64,000 nucleotides of DNA from contig OZ020490.1 in the NCBI GenBank assembly GCA_963971405.1, positions 8,914,874 to 8,978,873 on the forward strand, read 5' to 3'. Within the stretch, counting starts at the first letter, position 1, and every line of letters begins with the position of its first letter. Below the pieces are notes generated by a model that was not told the DNA's origin, searched no databases, and was given only the letters and a program-made list of their open reading frames with translations. The DNA comes from Psococerastis gibbosa (lineage: Eukaryota > Arthropoda > Insecta > Psocodea > Psocidae). Positions 36,005-47,563 of the stretch are shown here, in pieces. Position numbers and translations under genes: made by a program.

Positions 36005-39000
36005 TAGGTAGTTACAATATACAATATATTTCCCAAACGTTTACAAAACAAATAATTCCTTTCTTCTGTAGCCAGAGGCTTTTGCTATGTGTGACGTGAT
36101 TACAGTGAGCGTCTTTAGTCAATTATTCCACATTGTTAGTTTATGAGATAGAGTACGTATAGTTATTGTTAGTTAGGTTATAATAGTAGTTAGTTTAGTT
36201 AGACGTATGAGTATTGCATATTAATAGATTACATCCACAGAAGCAGATGGGGGTTATGGCCACACAATTCACCATTATTTCCTTGTTATCTGCTAATTCG
36301 TGAAAGCGTCCGCAGCAAATATAACTTTTTGGGTCAATCCTTTAATTTTGCAATCCAAGTTCTTAACCTTCAGAATGAATGCCTTTCCTCCTTAGAAAAT
36401 ATATTCTGGAAAATAATTAAAATTGGTTAGTCAGGAAATAGGTATCAGGAGATTCGGTAAGTTTTAGAGGGGAAACTAGCTTAAAAATATTCTAAAGAAT
36501 CAAAACTAACGTTAAAAATGCAAAATGGAAGTTGAATATGAAATTAATTAATAAAAATACCAGTTTATTCAACATAAGTTTTCTAGGTACACAAATATAT
36601 TGCTAATAATAATGCGAATTTGGAAAGTGATGCGTTGTCAATTCATTATAATGGGATTGGAATTTCCGGTACCTACCCCGGTGAAGGGGGTGGGGGTGCG
36701 CTATTGGCACGTTTTGGGCCACTCATGTCCATTGTCAGTTTAGTCTTGGAAGCGTCAACAACTCAAGAAGTCGTTCTGTGTCATTTCCTTGTTATTGTCA
36801 CCTAAGTTTGGAATTCCTAATCTTGAGCATTATGGGTAAGTAGTTTTCGCTTTATAAATAATTTAGATAGGACTCATCATTTCCTGGTTTCCTTATTTTA
36901 AACAGGTGGAAAGGACGGGGTAGGAATTAGGATCTCAAATTGTAGGTAAGCAATCCACAAGATCTCAAAATTGATTTGAATTTTGTGGACGTCAACTTAA
37001 CAACAAACAAAAACCACTTATTTGACTTAGTACTCACAATTTTAAAAATAATGGACTGCTATGCATATTTACGTATGGATCACATCCACAATAGCAAATT
37101 GTGGTTTTTGGAGTTTCCGGTACCTACCCCGGTTAAGGGGTGGGGGTACGTTATTGCCACGCACTTCGCCACTCATTCTATGGTAATCCTTGGAAGCGTC
37201 AGCAGCTCAAATTGTGTTTAGTGTCATTATTGTGTTTTTGCCACCCAAGTTCTCAATCTTCACTCTTCAGGATGGGTAAGTTTGGTTTTCCTCTTTAGAA
37301 ATATTCTGCAAAATAATTTATAAATTAGGTAAACTTCACTGTGATAGTCCCAAAGTACCGATTTTCCTACTTTGAAATTTGGGAAGCTTCGATGGGTTTA
37401 GGGCGAACCCGTGGGTCAAAAATCACGACAACAGCTTAAATGTCTAAACAAAAATGACTACCATGTTAACTTGATTTCTAATTATTAAAAATTTCTTTTA
37501 CTGTAGATTACCGTTTTGTTAGTTCTTTCTGGCACTAAACTTATTCAAATTTTAACTGTTTGCTCATATTATTTCCTTCGATTTGTCTAATAATCTACAG
37601 ATGTTTTACAGGTTTTCAATATTTATATAGGTACCTACGCATCCATCCACACTTACACTTTAACATGATTCACAAGCTATTCCCGGATCAAATTTAAGTA
37701 ATATTCCACATATTTCTCTTTATTTTTCCCTTCCTCATCGGACGCTTCCCATGTGTTTTATTCATTATCACAGTGCACAGGCAGTTCTCAGCTGATAAGG
37801 TTTCTATCTGCCACATTTCCTTTATACAAATAATTTGCATTGAAACTTCAAAACTTAGACTTTACACGCACATTACTCACGAACTTCTAAACAGATTGAT
37901 AAATTAAGTCTTACAATAATCGTTTATCAATTTTCACAGAAATAACATGAACATTCACCAAGCCGCCATGACACTATCTCAACCAAACAAGCAAGAAGCC
38001 AACATAAAAAACCTAAAATATGTAAAAACAAATTATCCCGCCAAAAAAACTTTCAAAGTTAATATATTTTTAATTTTTAACACCATTTCCTCATACTTTA
38101 GATCTATTTCGCCTTTTCAAGCTTTATTTAACGCCCGGAACAAACCACTGATACTTTGTATTTTATCACTGAGCATAAATATCACTGTCGTAATAATATA
38201 TCAGGAACTATTATGCTACCGCGGTGGTCATATAATTTTTCAATGTATTTCCGAGCCTTAAATTTAGGGATTTGTTCAATATATTGCCTATGTGAAATTC
38301 CCAATTCTAACCATTGTATTTTATTATTTTTGCAGATAACAACGGTACTAAGCAGCAGCCCAACAACGCTACATCGTCTTCAGCTTCGACTGCCCAGCCC
38401 ATCAATGTGGAGATCGACCTGACGTACTTGCTGGAACAGGCCGCGAGAGCCGGGTACACAGGTGCCGTGAAGAAGGTGCAGTACAGAGGGTGGGAGGCTG
38501 ATCTCAGACTGACGATCGGTCCTGTTGAGGCGATGATGGACCTCATCGAGAAGAAGCAGGCCGAAAACAACAGACGCCATCAAGGCAACTAAATTATGGT
38601 AAGTTACTTTTGTTTACTTTTTAAAAAAACTTTCATTTTACATGCATTTTGCATCTATTCATTTCTTTACCACTCTCCATTTATTTTTATTTTGTACCTA
38701 ACGTTTTTTTTTTTTTTCATTGCAGAACCTATTCACCGAAGCCTAGTCAAATCACCCCCCAAGCCATTTCCATTTCAACCGGGACCAACGTACAACTCTT
38801 AGTTACCTGCGGTGCTCAAGTTTTCGACCAACTATGTGCCTTACATAATACTTTTATCAATGTATATATATTTTAACTGTGATGGGTAAATTGCATGCTG
38901 TGATGATGAACTTATGGGTTTATTAACAATTATCTAGTCTTTACAGAGTACGTGTACATATTTTTGTAGCTGTGACGGTAATGTATTTTAAAATTTGATA

Positions 39001-39722
39001 ATATTGTGATATTACTGCTGTGACGTAAAACTAATGTTTTCTAATAGATTTTGGGTACCTACATAGTAAGTTATGACGATAATGCATTTTTGCATTGAGC
39101 CATGTACCGGTATGTTTATTAACGTAGTAGTATGTATTTAGTAAGTTATGACGATAATGTATTTATGCATTGGAAATTATTTTTGGGGTGTAATGTAGCT
39201 CGCCTCCTCGTGGTGCACCCTGGTTAACACTGAATGAGCTACACAACTGCGCATACACCATGCTACAGCAGTCAATACTAACTGAACTGTCCAGGCTTTC
39301 AGGAAACAGATATGAATGAGTCACATTCATCAGAAGAAATGATCGTCTACATTTCGATATGCTGTATGTACCGGTCGTCAATAACAGCAATTGGCCAAAG
39401 TTTTTTAATTCCTCCGACATGACATTGTCACTTACTGCTATTTTTTACTAATCAAATTCAATACCAACTTGTAACTGTGGCCCACCGTTGTTAGTGACGG
39501 CACTTAAGGAACATCAAAATTAAATAATTTGTCTGATATTTTTCATGGCTCTGCGGTCGATATATCCTGTGATATTTGAATTTTAACACTTGACCGGTTT
39601 TTTCTATTGCGGTGATACGGGTCTCACCATTTGCCTTTATTTCACATCACTCCTGCACAAATATGACCATGCAGCTATATATACAGTATAATATACATGA
39701 TGTTCACTATTTCCATGTACAG
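36005..39722 (+). repeat. Tandem unit 11 (3718 bp), C 5' part and B 3' part
   Basis: Begins as type C (CTGTAGCC, GGTTATAATAG near 36178) and ends with type B markers (GAACTATTATG near 38207, CTCTTAGTT near 38796, CACTTAAGG near 39502). Private changes include CTATTCATT near 38655 and TAAAATTTG near 38989. It is the last unit with GAGCCATG in the tail. Confidence 0.95.
38336..38592 (+). CDS. 86-aa protein, coding exon 2 (unit 11)
   Basis: Spliced protein identical to unit 1. A C-to-A change in the pyrimidine tract before the acceptor (TTGTATTTTATT instead of TTGTCTTTTATT) is intronic and should have little effect. First-exon candidates are ATGG at 36832-36835 (beta) and 37272-37275 (gamma). 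Confidence 0.8.
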
Positions 39723-42700
39723 TAGGTAGTTACAATATACAATATATTTCCCAAACGTTTACAAAACAAATAATTCCTTTCTTCTGTAGCCAGAGGCTTT
39801 TGCTATGTGTGACGTGATTACAGTGAGCGTCTTTAGTCAATTATTCCACATTGTTAGTTTATGAGATAGAGTACGTATAGTTATTGTTAGTTAGGTTATG
39901 TTAGTAGTTAGTTTAGTTAGACGTATGAGTATTGCATATTAATAGATTACATCCACAGAAGCAGATGGGGGTTATGGCCACACAATTCACCATTATTTCC
40001 TTGTTATCTGCTAATTCGTGAAAGCGTCCGCAGCAAATATAACTTTTTGGGTCAATCCTTTAATTTTGCAATCCAAGTTCTTAACCTTCAGAATGAATGC
40101 CTTTCCTCCTTAGAAAATATATTCTGGAAAATAATTAAAATTGGTTAGTCAGGAAATAGGTATCAGGAGATTCGGTAAGTTTTAGAGAGGAAACTAGCTT
40201 AAAAATATTCTAAAGAATCAAAACTAACGTTAAAAATGCTAAATGGAAGTTGAATTTGAAATTAATTAATAAAAATACCAGTTTATACAACATAAGTTTT
40301 CTAGGTACACAAATATATTGCTAATAATAATGCGATTTTGGAAAGTGATGCGTTGTCAATTCATTATAATGGGATTGGAATTTCCGGTACCTACCCCGGT
40401 GAAGGGGGTGGGGGTGCGCTATTGGCACGTTTTGGGCCACTCATGTCCATTGTCAGTTTAGTCTTGGAAGCGTCAACAACTCAAGAAGTCGTTCTGTGTC
40501 ATTTCCTTGTTATTGTCACCTAAGTTTGGAATTCCTAATCTTGAGCATTATGGGTAAGTAGTTTTCGCTTTATAAATAATTTAGATAGGACTCATCATTT
40601 CCTGGTTTCCTTATTTTAAACAGGTGGAAAGGACGGGGTAGGAATTAGGATCTCAAATTGTAGGTAAGCAATCCACAAGATCTCAAAATTGATTTGAATT
40701 TTGTGGACGTCAACTTAACAACAAACAAAAACCACTTATTTGACTTAGTACTCACAATTTTAAAAATAATGGACTGCTATGCATATTTACGTATGGATCA
40801 CATCCACAATAGCAAATTGTGGTTTTTGGAGTTTCCGGTACCTACCCCGGTTAAGGGGTGGGGGTACGTTATTGCCACGCACTTCGCCACTCATTCTATG
40901 GTAATCCTTGGAAGCGTCAGCAGCTCAAATTGTGTTTAGTGTCATTATTGTGTTTTTGCCACCCAAGTTCTCAATCTTCACTCTTCAGGATGGGTAAGTT
41001 TGGTTTTCCTCTTTAGAAATATTCTGCAAAATAATTTATAAATTAGGTAAACTTCACTGTGTAGTCCCAAAGTACCGATTTTCTTACTTTGAAATTTGGG
41101 AAGCTTCGATGGGTTTAGGGCGAACCCGTGGGTCAAAAATCACGACAACAGCTTAAATGTCTAAACAAAAATGACTACCATGTTAACTTGATTTCTAATT
41201 ATTAAAAATTTCTTTTACTGTAGATTACCGTTTTGTTAGTTCTTTCTGGCACTAAACTTATTCAAATTTTAACTGTTTGCTCATATTATTTCCTTCGATT
41301 TGTCAAATAATCTACAGATGTTTTACAGGTTTTCAATATTTATATAGGGACCTACGCATCCATCCACACTTACACTTTAACATGATTCACAAGCTATTCC
41401 CGGATCAAATTTAAGTAATATTCCACATATTTCTCTTTATTTTTCCCTTCCTCATCGGACGCTTCCCATGTGTTTTATTCATTATCACAGTGCACAGGCA
41501 GTTCTCAGCTGATAAGGTTTCTATCTGCCACATTTCCTTTATACAAATAATTTGCATTGAAACTTCAAAACTTAGACATTACACGCACATTACTCACGAA
41601 CTTCTAAACAGATTGATAAATTAAGTCTTACAATAATCGTTTATCAATTTTCACAGAAATAACATGAACATTCACCAAGCCGCCATGACACTATCTCAAC
41701 CAAACAAGCAAGAAGCCAACATAAAAAACCTAAAATATGTAAAAACAAATTATCCCGCCAAAAAAACTTTCAAAGTTAATATATTTTTAATTTTTAACAC
41801 CATTTCCTCATACTTTAGATCTATTTCGCCTTTTCAAGCTTTATTTAACGCCCGGAACAAACCACTGATACTTTGTATTTTATCACTGAGCATAAATATC
41901 ACTGTCGTAATAATATATCAGGAACTATTATGCTACCGCGGTGGTCATATAATTTTTCAATGTATTTCCGAGCCTTAAATTTAGGGATTTGTTCAATATA
42001 TTGCCTATGTGAAATTCCCAATTCTAACCATTGTCTTTTATTATTTTTGCAGATAACAACGGTACTAAGCAGCAGCCCAACAACGCTACATCGTCTTCAG
42101 CTTCGACTGCCCAGCCCATCAATGTGGAGATCGACCTGACGTACTTGCTGGAACAGGCCGCGAGAGCCGGGTACACAGGTGCCGTGAAGAAGGTGCAGTA
42201 CAGAGGGTGGGAGGCTGATCTCAGACTGACGATCGGTCCTGTTGAGGCGATGATGGACCTCATCGAGAAGAAGCAGGCCGAAAACAACAGACGCCATCAA
42301 GGCAACTAAATTATGGTAAGTTACTTTTGTTTACTTTTTAAAAAAACTTTCATTTTACATGCATTTTGCATCTGATCATTTCTTTACCACTCTCCATTTA
42401 TTTTTATTTTGTACCTAACGTTTTTTTTTTTTTTTCATTGCAGAACCTATTCACCGAAGCCTAGTCAAATCACCCCCCAAGCCATTTCCATTTCAACCGG
42501 GACCAACGTACAACTCGTAGTTACCTGCGGTGCTCAAGTTTTCGACCAACTATGTGCCTTACATAATACTTTTATCAATGTATATATATTTTAACTGTGA
42601 TGGGTAAATTGCATGCTGTGATGATGAACTTATGGGTTTATTAACAATTATCTAGTCTTTACAGAGTACGTGTACATATTTTTGTAGCTGTGACGGTAAT

Positions 42701-43440
42701 GTATTTTAACATTTGATAATATTGTGATATTACTGCTGTGACGTAAAACTAATGTTTTCTAATAGATTTTGGGTACCTACATAGTAAGTTATGACGATAA
42801 TGCATTTTTGCATTGAGACATGTACCGGTATGTTTATTAACGTAGTAGTATGTATTTAGTAAGTTATGACGATAATGTATTTATGCATTGGAAATTATTT
42901 TTGGGGTGTAATGTAGCTCGCCTCCTCGTGGTGCACCCTGGTTAACACTGAATGAGCTACACAACTGCGCATACACCATGCTACAGCAGTCAATACTAAC
43001 TGAACTGTCCAGGCTTTCAGGAAACAGATATGAATGAGTCACATTCATCAGAAGAAATGATCGTCTACATTTCGATATGCTGTATGTACCGGTCGTCAAT
43101 AACAGCAATTGGCCAAAGTTTTTTAATTCCTCCGACATGACATTGTCAATTACTGCTATTTTTTACTAATCAAATTCAATACCAACTTGTAACTGTGCCC
43201 CACCGTTGTTAGTGACGGCACTTAAGGAACATCAAAATTAAATAATTTGTCTGATATTTTTCATGGCTCTGCGGTCGATATATCCTGTGATATTTGAATT
43301 TTAACACCTGACCGGTTTTTTCTATTGCGGTGATACGGGTCTCACCATTTGCTTTTATTTCACATCACTCCTGCACAAATATGACCATGCAGCTATATAT
43401 ACAGTATAATATACATGATGTTCACTATTTCCATGTACAG
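39723..43440 (+). repeat. Tandem unit 12 (3718 bp), right-hand subfamily
   Basis: First unit with GAGACATG in the tail (near 42816), a marker of units 12-16. It also has GTGTAGTCCC near 41059 and CACCTGACC near 43305. Confidence 0.95.
42053..42309 (+). CDS. 86-aa protein, coding exon 2 (unit 12)
   Basis: Protein identical to unit 1. First-exon candidates are ATGG at 40550-40553 (beta) and 40990-40993 (gamma). Confidence 0.8.
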
Positions 43441-46400
43441 TAGGTAGTTACAATATACAATATATTTCCCAAACGTTTACAAAACAAATAATTCCTTTCT
43501 TCTGTAGCCAGAGGCTTTTGCTATGTGTGACGTGATTACAGTGAGCGTCTTTAGTCAATTATTCCACATTGTTAGTTTATGAGATAGAGTACGTATAGTT
43601 ATTGTTAGTTAGGTTATGTTAGTAGTTAGTTTAGTTAGACGTATGAGTATTGCATATTAATAGATTACATCCACAGAAGCAGATGGGGGTTATGGCCACA
43701 CAATTCACCATTATTTCCTTGTTATCTGCTAATTCGTGAAAGCGTCCGCAGCAAATATAACATTTTGGGTCAATCCTTTAATTTTGCAATCCAAGTTCTT
43801 AACCTTCAGAATGAATGCCTTTCCTCCTTAGAAAATATATTCTGGAAAATAATTAAAATTGGTTAGTCAGGAAATAGGTATCAGGAGATTCGGTAAGTTT
43901 TAGAGGGGAAACTAGCTTAAAAATATTCTAAAGAATCAAAACTAACGTTAAAAATGCTAAATGGAAGTTGAATTTGAAATTAATTAATAAAAATACCAGT
44001 TTATACAACATAAGTTTTCTAGGTACACAAATATAATGCTAATAATAATGCGATTTTGGAAAGTGATGCGTTGTCAATTCATTATAATGGGATTGGAATT
44101 TCCGGTACCTACCCCGGTGAAGGGGGTGGGGGTGCGCTATTGGCACGTTTTGGGCCACTCATGTCCATTGTCAGTTTAGTCTTGGAAGCGTCAACAACTC
44201 AAGAAGTCGTTCTGTGTCATTTCCTTGTTATTGTCACCTAAGTTTGGAATTCCTAATCTTGAGCATTATGGGTAAGTAGTTTTCGCTTTATAAATAATTT
44301 AGATAGGACTCATCATTTCCTGGTTTCCTTATTTTAAACAGGTGGAAAGGACGGGGTAGGAATTAGGATCTCAAATTGTAGGTAAGCAATCCACAAGATC
44401 TCAAAATTGATTTGAATTTTGTGGACGTCAACTTAACAACAAACAAAAACCACTTATTTGACTTAGTACTCACAATTTTAAAAATAATGGACTGCTATGC
44501 ATATTTACGTATGGATCACATCCACAATAGCAAATTGTGGTTTTTGGAGTTTCCGGTACCTACCCCGGTTAAGGGGTGGGGGTACGTTATTGCCACGCAC
44601 TTCGCCACTCATTCTATGGTAATCCTTGGAAGCGTCAGCAGCTCAAATTGTGTTTAGTGTCATTATTGTGTTTTTGCCACCCAAGTTCTCAATCTTCACT
44701 CTTCAGGATGGGTAAGTTTGGTTTTCCTCTTTAGAAATATTCTGCAAAATAATTTATAAATTAGGTAAACTTCACTGTGATAGTCCCAAAGTACCGATTT
44801 TCTTACTTTGAAATTTGGGAAGCTTCGATGGGTTTAGGGCGAACCCGTGGGTCAAAAATCACGACAACAGCTTAAATGTCTAAACAAAAATGACCACCAT
44901 GTTAACTTGATTTCTAATTATTAAAAATTTCTTTTACTGTAGATTACCGTTTTGTTAGTTCTTTCTGGCACTAAACTTATTCAAATTTTAACTGTTTGCT
45001 CATATTATTTCCTTCGATTTGTCTAATAATCTACAGATGTTTTCAGGTTTTCAATATTTATGTAGGTACCTACGCATCCATCCACACTTACGCTTTAACA
45101 TGATTCACAAGCTATTCCCGGATCAAATTTAAGTAATATTCCACATATTTCTCTTTATTTTTCCCTTCCTCATCGGACGCTTCCCATGTGTTTTATTCAT
45201 TATCACAGTGCACAGGCAGTTCTCAGCTGATAAGGTTTCTATCTGCCACATTTCCTTTATACAAATAATTTGCATTGAAACTTCAAAACTTAGACATTAC
45301 ACGCACATTACTCACGAACTTCTAAACAGATTGATAAATTAAGTCTTACAATAATCGTTTATCAATTTTCACAGAAATAACATGAACATTCACCAAGCCG
45401 CCATGACACTATCTCAACCAAACAAGCAAGAAGCCAACATAAAAAACCTAAAATATGTAAAAACAAATTATCCCGCCAAAAAAACTTTCAAAGTTAATAT
45501 ATTTTTAATTTTTAACACCATTTCCTCATACTTTAGATCTATTTCGCCTTTTCAAGCTTTATTTAACGCCCGGAACAAACCACTGATACTTTGTATTTTA
45601 TCACTGAGCATAAATATCACTGTCGTAATAATATATCAGGAACTATTATGCTACCGCGGTGGTCATATAATTTTTCAATGTATTTCCGAGCCTTAAATTT
45701 AGGGATTTGTTCAATATATTGCCTATGTGAAATTCCCAATTCTAACCATTGTCTTTTATTATTTTTGCAGATAACAACGGTACTAAGCAGCAGCCCAACA
45801 ACGCTACATCGTCTTCAGCTTCGACTGCCCAGCCCATCAATGTGGAGATCGACCTGACGTACTTGCTGGAACAGGCCGCGAGAGCCGGGTACACAGGTGC
45901 CGTGAAGAAGGTGCAGTACAGAGGGTGGGAGGCTGATCTCAGACTGACGATCGGTCCTGTTGAGGCGATGATGGACCTCATCGAGAAGAAGCAGGCCGAA
46001 AACAACAGACGCCATCAAGGCAACTAAATTATGGTAAGTTACTTCTGTTTACTTTTTAAAAAAGCTTTCATTTTACATGCATTTTGCATCTGATCATTTC
46101 TTTACCACTCTCCATTTATTTTTATTTTGTACCTAACGTTTTTTTTTTTTTTTCATTGCAGAACCTATTCACCGAAGCCTAGTCAAATCACCCCCCAAGC
46201 CATTTCCATTTCAACCGGGACCAACGTACAACTCGTAGTTACCTGCGGTGCTCAAGTTTTCGACCAACTATGTGCCTTACATAATACTTTTATCAATGTA
46301 TATATATTTTAACTGTGATGGGTAAATTGCATGCTGTGATGATGAACTTATGGGTTTATTAACAATTATCTAGTCTTTACAGAGTACGTGTACATATTTT

Positions 46401-47158
46401 TGTAGCTGTGACGGTAATGTATTTTAACATTTGATAATATTGTGATATTACTGCTGTGACGTAAAACTAATGTTTTCTAATAGATTTTGGGTACCTACAT
46501 AGTAAGTTATGACGATAATGCATTTTTGCATTGAGACATGTACCGGTATGTTTATTAACGTAGTAGTATGTATTTAGTAAGTTATGACGATAATGTATTT
46601 ATGCATTGGAAATTATTTTTGGGGTGTAATGTAGCTCGCCTCCTCGTGGTGCACCCTGGTTAACACTGAATGAGCTACACAACTGCGCATACACCATGCT
46701 ACAGCAGTCAATACTAACTGAACTGTCCAGGCTTTCAGGAAACAGATATGAATGAGTCACATTCATCAGAAGAAATGATCGTCTACATTTCGATATGCTG
46801 TATGTACCGGTCGTCAATAACAGCAATTGGCCAAAGTTTTTTAATTCCTCCGACATGACATTGTCACTTACTGCTATTTTTTACTAATCAAATTCAATAC
46901 CAACTTGTAACTGTGGCCCACCGTTGTTAGTGACGGCACTTAAGGAACATCAAAATTAAATAATTTGTCTGATATTTTTCATGGCTCTGCGGTCGATATA
47001 TCCTGTGATATTTGAATTTTAACACTTGACCGGTTTTTTCTATTGCGGTGATACGGGTCTCACCATTTGCCTTTATTTCACATCACTCCTGCACAAATAT
47101 GACCATGCAGCTATATATACAGTATAATATACATGATGTTCACTATTTCCATGTACAG
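43441..47158 (+). repeat. Tandem unit 13 (3718 bp), right-hand subfamily
   Basis: Shares TGACCACCATG near 44890 and GTTTTCAGGTTT near 45039 with unit 15, and GAGACATG near 46534 with all right-hand units. Confidence 0.95.
45771..46027 (+). CDS. 86-aa protein, coding exon 2 (unit 13)
   Basis: Protein identical to unit 1. First-exon candidates are ATGG at 44268-44271 (beta) and 44708-44711 (gamma). Confidence 0.8.
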
Positions 47159-47403
47159 TAGGTAGTTACAATATACAATATATTTCCCAAACGTTTACAA
47201 AACAAATAATTCCTTTCTTCTGTAGCCAGAGGCTTTTGCTATGTGTGACGTGATTACAGTGAGCGTCTTTAGTCAATTATTCCACATTGTTAGTTTATGA
47301 GATAGAGTACGTATAGTTATTGTTAGTTAGGTTATGTTAGTAGTTAGTTTAGTTAGACGTATGAGTATTGCATATTAATAGATTACATCCACAGAAGCAG
47401 ATG

Positions 47404-47431
47404 ATCAATCAATCAATCAATCAATCAATCA
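47404..47431 (-). repeat. LINE 3' microsatellite tail, (TGAT)7
   Basis: Seven ATCA units on the + strand, directly at the host junction. It marks the 3' end of the element and takes the place of poly(A). Confidence 0.85.
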
Positions 47432-47563
47432 GTCTTTGTCCATGACCCACCAAGGTGGGATAGACGGCGTCCAAAACAAAAAAAATCTAGAACAGAAACA
47501 AAAACGAACAAAAAATTTCATGCGGAAGCATACGTTAGATGGAGGGAGGGGGGGGGGGGGGGG
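47432..47563 (-). other. LINE 3' UTR with a 16-G run
   Basis: Between the ORF2 stop and the tail. It contains 16 uninterrupted G on the + strand (47548-47563, C on the element strand) beside GGAGGGAGGG. Such a run could form a quadruplex, and its length may be unreliable in the assembly. No gene here. Confidence 0.6.
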
